64,000 nucleotides of DNA, from contig JNEN01000719.1 in the NCBI GenBank assembly GCA_000697355.1, forward strand, positions 124,001-188,000. Direction: 5' to 3'. Below the pieces are notes generated by a model, which saw nothing but the letters and a program-made list of their open reading frames with translations, was not told the DNA's origin and made no database searches. Below are positions 44,534 through 56,236 of the stretch, in pieces; position 1 is the first letter of the stretch; each line of letters begins with the position of its first letter. A program made the position numbers and the translations under genes. Origin of the DNA: Syncephalastrum monosporum B8922 (lineage: Eukaryota; Mucoromycota; Mucoromycetes; Mucorales; Syncephalastraceae).

Positions 44534-47500
44534 ATGGAACAAAGCGATACGGCTGCAGTGTCTGAGCTTTTCGATGACCAGCTGGGCGATGCACGAGATG
44601 AGCTCGACCTTGTACGCTTCTTCTGTTGTCGTGATTCTATCCTGGCCTCCCTCTCTAACGCGCTTGCTTCATGACCAGGAACTCGCGCGTTGTTACGCTC
44701 GGTACCACGATGCCACCAAAGATCTCACCGACCTCGAAGTCCATTCGTACAATCAGACAATGGCAGGAGTGAGATTCACGCTCTTATTTCCGCAAATCGT
44801 CTCATTCTCCTTTCACAGACATCCAAAGACGCACAGCATTATTCGGATATTATCTCTGCTCTCCTTTACAGTATCCTGACCCGACCGGACACAGCGCGTG
44901 CAGTAAGCAGAAACACACACACAGAGAGACAGAGACAGAAAAAGATACGGATGATCGATTCGTGTAATTTAACACTTGCCGATAGCAAATGCCCCACCTC
45001 AGCTCGATCAACCGCCACAACTACGCGAACTTGTTTGCAAAGCTGCAGACTCTCGTGATGCACATTCGGTTTCAGCAAATCAAGTCCACAGTCCGACACC
45101 AGGTAATAAGCACGGGAACGAGCGCGTCTTTCTTTTATTTTACCGCTCTCTTTGGGATTGGAGAGAGGAGAGAGAGAGGAAGAGAGAGAGGGCGAGCATG
45201 TGTGTGCGTGCGTGCGTTTTGAGTGATGTTGAGTTTTATTGTTGAAACCTCCTTCCTTTGTATGTCTTTTTCTTTTTTCCTTTCGGCGTCCCTTTTTAGA
45301 TACTATGGCTACTGAGTGAGCTAGCCAGCACAAAGGCGAATGAGATCGAGGGCATCTACCTCTCTCTTTTCCGCCAAGTGCGCAGCGGTGATCTGAGCCC
45401 ACGGAACATGTCGTTCTGTGACCAGTTGATGCGGTTTTGTGAATCCCATATGCGTATCTTAGAAAACTATCCGCGTGTCCTTGCGATCGCTGTGTATACC
45501 TATCTGCGCATGATTCCAGACCATCGTTCCACCCAGTTTGCTGCTCTCCAACAGCGAGAGATTCACTTTGTCCTGAATTTGATGAGAACCAAGGTAATCA
45601 TCGAAGAAAAAAGACACACACATACATACACACATTTATAGCACGTGTGTGCGGGTCCTGTGCGTCTCTCAATGTGTATATGAATTGTTTGCATATTCCC
45701 GTATATATACGTATATATAGAGTTATAATGTGTGTGTGTATGTGTGTGTCTGCGTGTGTACAGGGCTGCGTCGTGGAATATGTGGGTTTTGCTAAGATAT
45801 ATGTACATTTGTCTGGATGTTATAACGCAGTGGCCTGTGTGCTGCATGATCGGCCGAGATCTTGTGCGCCTTCTGCAAGACGTGGCGACGACGATACCTG
45901 AAATAGCCCAGTTCTATCAAACCATCCAAGATAATCCTCGTAGCCTTTCCCCTCACTTCCAAGGTAAAAAAAAAAAAAAAAATACCATTCCGTCGCCGTT
46001 CTCCTATTGACTTTGGCCTACCCAGGAATCGATAGCCTGCTCAAACAACCCACCGGCCGTGAATTTATCCGGTCGCGTCTTCCCTTTGATGTCGAGCTGA
46101 GATTATTATGGATCCTGCAGAATGTTTGTATATCGAACGTGTTTCCGAAATTTGCAAAGGTTAACACAGACATTATACTGTGTTTAGTTATCCACAGCAC
46201 GGTATCAACGCAACCTCAGCTGGTTCTTGCAACGCCATGTCCTGCATGAAAATTATTACGTGGATATCATACGCTACCTCGTCTCCGGTTGGTATCCTTC
46301 GAATCAGATATTGCAGAGCGACGTTGTGCCACGCTACGTTGTGATTGGCAGTATCCTTCGCGGTATCAAGGTGAGGCTCAACTCTTTCGCCCCGCACAGA
46401 TGTTCTTACTCTTTCCTATTAGAGCCAAACCGTTGCAGCCAGTGTCAAACTGGCCTTGGTCTTTGACTGGCTCTTTTTCACGACGGGCGACAATATCATG
46501 TTTATCGAACCCGCCATGCTGTTAATGGAACGCTCTGCTCAGCGGTATCCGCAAATCACCAACACCATCATGGACTTTCTCGTCCGCTGCATCGATTCCT
46601 ATCACCCGCCGCTCAAGAGCTATATGCAGGAGTGCGTTACCTGCGGCATGCGCACGCTGCTCGAAAAAGGTGTCATCCGGTAAGGGCGCTTGTTTTTTGA
46701 GAGAGATAGGATGGATACGATTACTCTGCGTGAAAAAAAAAACCTGACATGGCTCTTGTTAGGGGTCTCCTGCCCATCTACAACTGCCAAACCCTGGACC
46801 CAACGACACGGCATCATATCCAGCGCTTATTTAATGAATTCCTCCGCCGCGAATCGCAAAGCGCTCGCCCGGACCTCGCACCCAACCCGCCTTCTTTGCC
46901 GATGCCGCAAGCCATGGCGCCTGCGGCGCCCGCCGTGGCCGCGCCATCAGCGACACGGGACCCACGTTTACAGGCACAACAACAACAGCAGCAACCACAG
47001 GCACAGGCACAACTGGGCTTGACCGGGGCAATCCCAGCCGCGCCTGAGGAGCCACCGAGAGCGGCTGCGTTCGAGCAGGCAGGGTATACAGAAGACGACA
47101 TTGACGATTTTCTGTACGGCAGTACAGGTGCGTGATCTCAGCCATGCAGACGCAGACCTATTTTTCTTAATGACACGGTATGTCTAGATGGTACGACGCG
47201 TACGACGCCTGGCACAGTCCCCCCGGCGGACCAGGAAGAGCCACTGCCACACGCGATCCGGGCGTCCGAGGAGCCGCTTGAGCTCGCTGACTCCATGGCC
47301 TCTGAACCGTCCAGACCTTCCGCATGGGATGGGCTATCAGCCACGACGGGTGGTACGCCTGCTTCGTCCGTACCCGATATACATGACCTGGAGATGCGCG
47401 ATGCCATGGAAGAGAAAGGACAGCCCTGCGACGAAGAAAAAGAGGAAGTGGGCATGTACGAAACTGAGGAATTGGAGGTAGAAGAAGGCGATAATGTGTC

Positions 47501-49316
47501 TGAAGAAGAGGAAGAGGAAGAGGAAGAGGAAGAAGAAGAAGAAGAAGAAAAAGAAGCGGCGTCTGCCCAGGGTCTTCAAAAGAGCCAGTCTTATTGGATC
47601 TTTGGCGACTCGCTCGACCGCTTCCAGAAGGCCAGCCAAGCCCTCCGGGCAGCCCGCGCTGCACAAGAGGACGCCAACACCATCGACGCCGCACACCGCA
47701 CCACCCAGCATTGCCTGCACGACATTCTCGGTGTCTTTTTGCGCGTCGCGATCCCACCGCAGTCGCTCGCGGCCACGCTCGCCCCGGCTCTCCGCGACAG
47801 CGTGGATCTGCCCTTGGCTCCCGCGCGACTGGACGTGCAGGCGTGCCTGAATGACCCGGCCCTGGACGTGCTCGACCTGGTGTTTGCTTTCTTTTGGGAG
47901 GTGAAGGAGCAGGATGCGGCCGGTACGGAGAAGCTCATCTATCTCCTCAGCGGCGTGGCGGCGTGTTACAAAAAGGGCAATCAGCATTTGATCGGTGGAC
48001 GATGGTGGTACGCCATGGCAAGGTATGTCTCAACGAAGAGAGAGAGGGCGGTGATCCGGTTTTCGAAAGAACAAGCGGCTCATCCCCCCATGATGATGAT
48101 GTTTCTAGACACCTCCAGAGCGACGTATCCAGTCAGGAGGAGTTCGACCGCTTGCATGTCGAGTGGTTTCCGGTGATCGTCGACTGCTACGAGAGTTATG
48201 TTTCGGAGACATTGCCCAAAGACGTCAAGGCCGACGAGGGCCAACGACATCAGGCGATCACAGACATGCTGACCGCGGATATAAAGGTAATGTTCTCTCT
48301 CTGTCTCTCTCTCGTGTATATATCTCTATGTCTAAGACGGTCCTCTAGTTCCTGGCTGAGCTGGATCTCATGCTATTCCATGACCTCCTTCCCTTTCTCT
48401 ATCACCACATGCCCACGCATTGCACTGGTAACGGCGAGCTATTGAAGCTCACGTGCCAGACCATCTTGCCAGCTCAAGTAAGTTATCACCATGATTTATC
48501 CACCTTGACTGCTAACTGACTCGTCTGGGATTAGCTGGGTCGCTTTATCGGCCATATCCAGTCCGGATTAATACAACCCTTTGGCGATACCCTCCTCCCT
48601 GACCTTCTCGGTATATATGCAACGCCACAGGGCAGTAGGATCCCCACACTCACGTACGCCTTTTTTTTCCTTATCTTCGTGTAGTCGACTCCTTCCAGTG
48701 GGATGCATGGGACACAGCTCACCTGTGGCGAGTACTCGTCGCAGAGGTGCAAGGGGATGCAATCAAAACGGAGCACCTGTTCCAGCACCCAGACGTCGTC
48801 GCACTTTTTCGATCGAAAGGTAATTAATCACAAGATAATACATGCACAGGGTTGACGCGTAGACTGTTGTATGTAAAACTGGACCTCGTTTCTAGATGAA
48901 CTGCTTCCGGACATCCATACTCTGTTCACTCAAACCGAGCCGACACCGGCCTTATTTGGCATTCTCCTCTCCTTTTCGCCACCCACTTCCAAAACAAGTC
49001 AATCAGCAGAAAACATACTCCAACACTGGTACTACAAGGGCAACTACGATGCTCTGTTAGATACGCTGTCACAGCAAGTGGATGCGGCATTGGCAGACAG
49101 CGTCAGTGATGACGGCCGATCTCTGGTGACCTTTTTAAACCAGTGGGTGCGGCACTCAACCGAGGAAGGGTCAGGTACATACCAAGAAAAAAACGCGAAA
49201 GTAGCAAAGACGCCAAGCTCATGTTTATAGCAGTACCACTATCCGAAAGCCACCTATGGGACAGGCTCCATGAGCTCGCCTCCAAACTCAATGAAGACTG
49301 GCCTGCACGCCCTTAG
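44534..49316 (+). CDS. INTS3: Integrator complex subunit 3
   Basis: Subunit of Integrator (snRNA 3' processing, promoter-proximal termination) and scaffold of the SOSS DNA-repair complex in animals. Seventeen exons join in frame: 44534-44611, 44679-44768, 44819-44902, 44986-45102, 45300-45593, 45831-45963, 46026-46127, 46198-46370, 46423-46679, 46763-47127, 47188-48022, 48109-48286, 48349-48477, 48535-48610, 48685-48819, 48896-49174 and 49231-49316 (1136 aa; human about 1043). Diagnostic motifs: SGDLSPRNMSFCDQL, CMIGRDLVRLLQDVA, LSPHFQGIDSLL, GWYPSNQILQSDVVPRYVVIGS and LVFDWLFFTTGDNIMFIEPA. A disordered insert (about residues 565-690) carries polyQ/Pro and a run of 16 glutamates before the C-terminal helical part. 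Intron 5 has TG microsatellites. Confidence 0.94.
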
Positions 49317-49531
49317 TGACCACAAAAAAAAAAAAAAAAAAAAGAAAGATACTCATGTAAATACACGCTTACTACTACGACTACGAGAAAACAAAAGATA
49401 TGGAAAGGACGGAAGGAAGGTTGGGAGGGGGGCGCCAAAGGAAACGGAAAGACAAATGTACATATATATTTTTTGCAACGGGGGATAAGATGATTCTATT
49501 TACAAGGCTGCCACAGCAAAAAAGACGCACA
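49317..49531. other. Convergent 3' spacer INTS3 / MAM3
   Basis: 215 bp with an A20-like run near 49323-49343. Nothing else. Confidence 0.6.
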
Positions 49532-51777
49532 TTATTTCTTCTTTTTGCTGTGGGAAGATCCCTCTTGCTCCTGGTGGTGCTGCTCTGGATCGCGCTCCTC
49601 GGTGGCGCCATAGCCCTTCAAGCGTTCCTCGACAGGCGATTTCGATCCGTCTCGGATCAAGGGTGCGGTCGAGGGCGTGAGGACGGTCGTTGTCTGGGGG
49701 GTGGAGGTTGTGGTGGGTGGCGTGGAGGCGCGCCGAGGGGATGCTTGGGAGTGCACGGCCAGACGTGCCTTGTTGCGGGCGCGGTTCGCGTTCACGGTAC
49801 TGGTTGTACGTACCAATTTGAGGAGGGGTTGAAGTTCGGGCGGCGGCGGCTGCGCTTTGCCACGCGTCACCTTGACTTTGTTGTGGACTAGAGAGTACAA
49901 AAGGAGGGTTCAGTTTTTCTTTTTTTAACAAAAAGGGCCCCACAAACGGGGACGGGGGCACATTGCCCTTCTTACCATCCACATAGACGTCGGTCTCGTC
50001 AATAATTTCCTAGGGGTCAATTTCTAGGTGAGTTTTGCCTGCCTCGATGCCTAACCCGCGTGGTATATATCTACCTCACCAATCAGCTCCTCGATGACGT
50101 CCTCAAGGGTAATCACACCGAGAGCACCACCATGCGCGCCCGGGTTCTGGCTGACCAGCGCCATATGACCTATTACAAAAAGGAGAAGAGGAAAAGCCCA
50201 GCATTGAGCTGTCTGCCGTTGCACATTGGTCTCAGAATCAAACTTACTCCGGCCCTCTTGAAAGAAGTTCAAAATGTCAAGACAGCTCGTATCAGGGGCT
50301 GTCTCGGGCAATGGGTTCAGCTGGAATCGATGGACAGGCCACTTGTCCTCTGCATCATAGGTGATCAGGCGTTTGACGAGCAAAACACCAATGAAATTAG
50401 ACTCGTCGCTTTCTTCGCGGATTGGGATACGGGAATAGCCCGCGGTCAGGATCTAATATAACTCGCCTTTAAGCCTCTCGCTCTCTCTGTCTTTTTTTTT
50501 CTCTCCAGAGAAGGTACTTCTTTTATTAGCCTACCTTATGCACCGTGGCTTCGTCCAAAATGGAATCAATAGGGAGCGTAAACACGTCTTCAATGGGTGT
50601 CATGACCCGTGCCACCGGTTTTGCCCCGAGGTCAAGGACCGAGCCAATGATGTGCTACAAGAATGTGCCATTCTTTTCTTAGATGGGAAAACAAAGGACG
50701 GGCCAAAAAAAAAAAAAAAAAGATGTTTCTCTCGAGAAGCCTTACCACCTCATCCTCTGTCAGGCCTTCACGGTCTTGACCTTGTGCTTGGTGGAGCGAT
50801 ACGAGTGTCTTGAGCCCTGTTTTTTTTTTTGTTAACAGTCACCCCACAGTGTCCAAGCCGTATTTCTCCACAGCTCTCAGACTGACCTGCTTTCTTATAG
50901 ACTGTGCCATGCGACTCGCCTAAAAAGTAATCGAGCACAAGGGCCGTGGGATAGGCCACAGGATACATGATGTACATGAGGATAAGCACCATGCTACACA
51001 ATACAAACGAGGATTAGCAAGCTACACTGAAATGAGGGAACTTCCAAAAGACTTGCAGAGAGCAGCGTGCACCGATGGCGAGACCATGGCGGACGCATAT
51101 GGCTATCATTCAAGGTGAGTTCACGCGCGCGGCTTCCTCTTTCCTCACAGGTCTACTTGCATTGCGGAATCACCCTAAGAAGATCAGGACGTATGTGTGA
51201 GAGGGTCTGTCGGTGTGAAGGACGCATCGATATCAATGAGGCTTACTCTCCAAAGATGACAATCAAGGCGGTGGATATCAAGATGGCCTGCCAGCCGCCG
51301 CCGAGTACGGAGTCCAGAATGATGGGCAGTGTCTCGTTGACGATGACGTTGGACAAGAGCAGCGTGACAAGAACCCAATGCTTGCCGCGGTTCAGCAGAC
51401 GCAAGACCTTTCTTGCGTTCTTGCTCTCAGCCTCTGTCCCGGACTCGGCCATCACCTGAAGATTTGTCTGGTCGAGTCCCATCAGACCCAGCGTCAGACC
51501 TACGTGAATAAGAGCGAATTAAACACGAGCGACCGTCCTTGTGTCACCTAGAGTGTCTCCTTCCTTTCTTCGGCATACCTGCAAAGACGCCTCCGAGCAA
51601 GACGAGGGCAGCGATGGCCAGCAGACGAATCCAGAATGCAGGCAACAAGTAGAACCGCACGCGTGTGGTCATGGTCGTGGTCATGGGCGCAGCCCACAGC
51701 AGCTGAGGCAGCGACGTGAGCATGAGAAACCAAAATGAACTGGCATGGCGTTCATTCCTCCTTAATGAGAGCGGCAT
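49532..51777 (-). CDS. MAM3: CNNM/CorC-type membrane protein (Mam3-like)
   Basis: DUF21 plus CBS-pair protein of the vacuole/plasma membrane, linked to Mg2+/metal homeostasis. Eleven exons, all in phase: 51579-51777, 51247-51499, 51161-51174, 51057-51102, 50887-50993, 50746-50816, 50535-50654, 50248-50452, 50075-50169, 49976-50009 and 49532-49887 (499 aa). DUF21: [71 protein letters not shown] pair: [64 protein letters not shown]. The tail is Pro/Thr-rich and ends with polylysine. Exon 3 is a 14-nt microexon, and introns 3 and 4 both need GC donors. Confidence 0.93.
50994..51056 (-). other. GC-AG intron in MAM3 (intron 4)
   Basis: Donor TCT|GCAAGT, acceptor GTGTAG. Phase 2 meets the single-nucleotide start of exon 5 before ATGGTGCTT; the GT four bases downstream would shift the frame. 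Confidence 0.78.
51103..51160 (-). other. GC-AG intron in MAM3 (intron 3)
   Basis: Donor CAAT|GCAAGT, acceptor ATGATAG. The join gives GEVIPQ-S-ICVRHGL, the conserved CNNM motif; using the downstream GT breaks it. Confidence 0.82.
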
Positions 51778-52143
51778 TCCCCGGAAATATGTTGTTCTAT
51801 GTAGGAAGAAGGTGGTCGAAAAGAAGAATGAAAGAAAAAAAAAGAAGTCGTTCTTTTCTGTCCACTGGAAAAAGAATAGGAAAGAAAATTTGACATGTGT
51901 TCATGCCGCTTCTGCAAAAATGACATGCGTCCTGCGCGCCAAAAGAAAAGGGAAAAAAATTCGTGTTACCTTCGTCCCGCTCCGCTACTCCCGGATCCGA
52001 AAATTAGGTAAACCCATGAAGTAATCATAACGCATTTGCGGGTGCGAGTGTGTGTGTTGTGTGATTGGTATGAGAAAAAAAAAGATGTGTACGTGTGTGT
52101 GTGTTATATCTAACTACTACTACTACTACTACTATGGATCTAA
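51778..52143. other. Spacer MAM3 / golgin with (ACT)n repeat
   Basis: 366 bp. (ACT)n run at about 52113-52134 and TG run near 52093-52104. It should hold the MAM3 promoter. Confidence 0.6.
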
Positions 52144-55100
52144 TTATGCTTTGGCTTGCAACCGTCTAATCTCTTCGGGTGTGAATTTCAGCATCATGGT
52201 TAATACAGGAATAAGTTGTGCCTAAACCAAACCAAGATGGAATAAGTAACGGAAACGCGTCCGACGCAGTGATCACACTTCCTTACCCGAGTGGATTTCG
52301 TCTCCAAAAACTTGAGCACCACGTTGCGGAGGTACTCCAGATTAATCTCTTCTTCTTCTTTGACGACCTTGGGCGAGGCAGGGTACGATGCAGGCGGATG
52401 TTGGGAGGGATGGGGAGGGGTGTCGGAAACGGCGGGAGTCGAGGGCTGGGCGGGGGAAGGCGACTGCGCCCGCGAGGATGTAGGTGAAAGCCGGTCGAGT
52501 TTGGACAGCTTGCGGATTTCGTCTTTGAGCGTCTATGTTTCCATAGGATTGGGAGCATGCGTCAGTCAATCGTCTTTCTTTCCTTCCCTTTCCATAATGA
52601 TAGTATGGCATTCGGACTTGCCTTATTAAGCGTCTTGAGGTGTCCCTCGCGCACACGAATGTTCTCGAGCTCTTTTTCTTGTTGGGCCTGCTTCTTGTCC
52701 AGTGTCTCCACCTTGGCACGCAGATCCTCCTAAAAAAAAAAGGGTCTCAGTACCCCATTCATGCATCTACTTATACCAAATGGGATGGACGTACCAGCTC
52801 GTGTCGTTTGGCCTCGGTCTCCGCGTTGTTCTTTTGGAGTTCGTCCTCGAGCTCATCGATGCGCTCGAGCAGACCTGACTTGTCGCCCTCCAGGACCTCA
52901 ACGTCCTTGGTGCGCGTGGCGCACTCACCCTCAAGCGTCGTGAGACGCTGCTGGAGTGCCTGCATCTCTGCTGACAGCTCCGTCTGGCGCACCGTCAGAG
53001 CTTCTTTGGCCTGCTCGGCCTCGGCCCGCGCCTCGGCAAGGCTTGCCTCCGCCGTTTGCGCCTTCTGCTGCAACGCGTGCTTATCCCGCTGCCAGGCAGC
53101 CTTGGTCTCCTCGACGAGCTGGCGCGCATGCTCCGCCTGCTGCTGGGCTTCTTCCAGCGCCGCCGTCTTCTCGTGTGCCTCGCGCGCCTCGCGCTCGCGC
53201 TCGTTCAGACGGTGCTGAAGATCCTCCGCCATGCTCTGCGAGCTCTCAAACTCGGCCTGCTTGATCTGGAGAGCGTCAAACATCTTGTTCTTGGCCTCGG
53301 TCGCCTCCTTGCGCTCGCGCTGCAGGATCGTGATCTCGGATTCGGCCGAGTGCAGACGTCCGCTGAGCCGGCTCACTTCCGTCTTCAGAGCCGCTTCGGC
53401 TTGGGCATGCTTCTCCTGCGCTTCTTTCAGGCCCTGGACCTGCTGCTGCTTGAGCTGCTCTAGCTCCTCCGATGCTTCGGCCTTGTCTTTTTCAAACTTG
53501 AGGATCTGCTTCTTGGTCTTGTTCAACGTCGACACGTAGCGTTTCTCTTTGTCTTCCCATTTCGCCTGCTCCTTTTGCGCCGCATCGAGCTCCTTGCGCA
53601 GCGCGTCCATCTCCACGTCTCGCTCGTTCAACATGTCCTTGACTACCTTGACGGATTCGTTTGCGTCCCGGAGCTTGCCATTGACGGCCTTGAGCTCATT
53701 TTGAGCGGCTGCAAGTTGATTCGCCTTCTCCTGGCTTTCTTGGAACTGGGCTTGCAGCGCCGACAGCGCCTCTTGCACCTGCGCCTTTTCCTTGGCAGCC
53801 GCCTCTGCTTCCTTTCGCGCGCCCTCCAGTGCTTTCTTGGCTTCCTCGAGCTTCTCCTCTGAGGCTTGGGCCTGCTTCACCGCAGCCTCCTTTTCTTTTT
53901 CCAGAGTGGCCTTACTGTCGTCCGCCTGGAGCGCCTCCAACTGAGTCGTGAGCTCCTTGACTTGGGTTTCCAATGCGGCTTTGCTGTCGTCTCTGCTGAG
54001 CGTGTCCAGTTGATCTTGTAACTGCTTGACCTGTTCCTCGAGCTTCGTCTTGGTATCATCCTTCTTGAGTGCCTCCAGCTCGTCCTTGAGTTGTGTGTTT
54101 TCTGCTTGGAGCTTATTCTTACTGTCATCCTTTTTGAATGTCTCCAGCTCGGCTTGCAGATCCTTGACCTGGGTCTCTAGCTTGGCCTTGCTATCGTCCT
54201 TTTTCAGCGCCTCCAACTCAGCCTGCAGATCCTTGACTCGGGACTTTAGCTTGTTCTTGCTTTCATCCTTTTTGAATGTCTCCAGCTCGGCTTGCAATTC
54301 CTTGACCTGGGTCTCTAGCTGAGCCTTGCTGTCATCCTTCTTCATCGCCTCAAGTTCAGCCTGCAAGTCCTTCACCTGAGTCTCTAACTTGGCCTTGCTT
54401 TCATCCTTTTTGAATGTCTCCAACTCGGCCTGCAAATTTTTGACTTGGTTCTCCAGCTGAGCCTTGCTGTCGTCCTTCTTGAATGTATCCAGCTCGGCCT
54501 GCAAATCTTTGACTTGGGTCTCTAGCTGAGCCTTGCTGTCGTCCTTCTTGAGTACATCAAGCTCTTGCTGTAGATCCTTAATCCGAGTCTCCAATTGCGA
54601 CTTGCTGTCGTCCTTCTTGAACGCCTCCAGAGCCTGCTGCAATTGTTGCTTCTCGTTTTCAAGAGCCTCCGTCTGTTCTCTGAGATGGTCTGCGGCGTTG
54701 GCGCGCGCAGAGGCCAGCTCTTCTTCGTGGCGCAACCGATTTTCCTCCATGAACGCCTCGAGCTTATCTTGGCGGGCTTTGAGCTGGTCGATCTCGAGCT
54801 GCTTTGCGTTTCGTTCGTCCTCGACTCGTTTCAGTTGTTCTGGGTTGATGTGCTGCTGCTGTTGTTTTTGTTGCGCGGCCCGTAGCTGTTGTTCGGCCTC
54901 GTCGGCCTTGTTCATAAAGTGGAGGAGACTCTTTTTCGACTCTTCTTTCTCCAGCAGGAGCTCCTCGACCTGATTCTTGAGCGATTGCAATTCCTTTGCG
55001 TGTGATGGTGGCGGCGTGTCGTCTGCCTTTTGAGAGGTGGGTTGCTGGTGGTCGAGCTGCTTTTGGATGGCGTCTTTTTCTTGCTCAATGACCCTGATCT

Positions 55101-55227
55101 TGTCGACGAGGCCACGCATGACGCCCCGTTCGCGCTCCATCTCCTTCTCCCTGGACTGGACGACCTCGTTCAGCTCTTGTTTGAGCCTGCTGATTTCATC
55201 CTCCTGGCTCTGGGTTCCTTCGGACAT
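52144..55227 (-). CDS. GRIP-domain golgin (Imh1/golgin-like coiled coil)
   Basis: Trans-Golgi tether recruited by an Arl-type GTPase through its C-terminal GRIP domain. Four exons: 52795-55227, 52622-52729, 52287-52532 and 52144-52221 (954 aa). Starts MSEGTQSQEDEISRLK. Almost the whole protein up to about residue 845 is coiled coil, with ten tandem 23-residue repeats at about residues 204-433. After a Ser/Pro-rich linker, the GRIP motif is split between the last two exons: EEINLEYLRNVVLKFLE (key Tyr) and AQLIPVLTMMLKFTPEEIRR. Intron 2 uses a GC donor. GRIP rather than GRAB fits fungal Imh1. Confidence 0.88.
52533..52621 (-). other. GC-AG intron in golgin gene (intron 2)
   Basis: Donor AATAAG|GCAAGT, acceptor AACATAG; phase 0 on both sides, joining LKTLNK to TLKDEIRKL. 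No GT nearby gives phase 0. Confidence 0.78.
53929..54618 (-). repeat. Ten tandem 69-bp (23-residue) repeats in the golgin coiled coil
   Basis: Consensus starts KKDDSKAQLETQVKDLQAEL followed by three variable residues; copies differ mainly by D/E, A/N and F/L changes. An eleventh partial copy (ADDSKATLEKE) follows. The period of 23 is not a multiple of 7. Confidence 0.93.
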
Positions 55228-56236
55228 GAACAGAGATGCTGAAGACAGAAAAAAGAAAGACAAGAATAAGAGGTAGAACTTTAAACGCGCCCAGCGGGTG
55301 GTCCCTGAGTTTGGATTTCGCCGCACAGATCATTCCCTAACCCGGTTTGAGTACCTGGTCTTGTGTTATCCATTGCAGTGCATCTGCCGTCTTCCTTTTT
55401 TCCTTTTCTTTCCTTTTTCATCCCTCTTTCTCTATTCATATGCTTGCTCATTATCAGTGTTTCCACTTAGTGTAAGGCGTCTATGCTATGTCTATATGCA
55501 TACTACCAAGGCTAGTGACAGCGGAAGCAGCCTAGCCAATAAGTCACTACCCCTTCCTCTCACGATGCACAATAACATATTACCTCGTGGGCAACATAAG
55601 AGATTACATGAACATAAAAAATAGCTCAAATGATGTGTCTATCTTTATAGAGAAGTGGTGGTCGGATACAAGTACTCTGCATACCATCATTACGTAATGA
55701 CGACGATGAGCGATCTCTTACAATATTTTGTTTTACAAACCATGTTGGTTACATTGATGCTTGATACACTTGTGTCGGGATTTTAACCGTTATACATAGA
55801 TTTTTTTATCCATGAAACAATCTATAGTGTAAATGAGGCATTCGCCAAAAGCACATGTATGAATCTGCACGTAAAGCTATTGTTCTTCGGTGTCTTACTA
55901 TGAAATGAGTGATATAAGTCTATACAGGACTCAAATATATATACAAGTACTTTTTTGATGTGAATAGAGTCAGGTGAATGGGTTTTCTCTAATAGGATAC
56001 GATGGATAAGTGTAGAATCCAAATGATCAAGACATCGGTCGTAGTCTGCGAGATGCTCTTGTTCAAAATGCCTGATTTTTTTTTAATTAGGCGTTGGCTG
56101 TCAAAATCGTATTCCTTTTTAGGACATGCCGACGGGCTGACCTGCGGCTTGTATATATGCAAATTTAAATTCGAAGAGGTCTTTTTTTTTTTTTCTTTTT
56201 TGTGTGTGTGTGTGTGAGTTGTGCCTTTCGACAACA
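55228..56236. other. Divergent spacer golgin / MDN1
   Basis: 1.0 kb. AT-rich centre (55620-56000), and TTTTTT then (TG)n stretch at 56181-56216 right before the MDN1 start. No supported gene. Confidence 0.6.

Noticed and set aside
44866..45402. 178-codon minus frame opposite INTS3 exons 4-5
   Set aside because: Lies across real exons and introns of INTS3; Ser/His-rich shadow of purine tracts.
45600..45820. CRISPR-like short repeats
   Set aside because: These are TG/TA microsatellites within INTS3 intron 5, without unique spacers.
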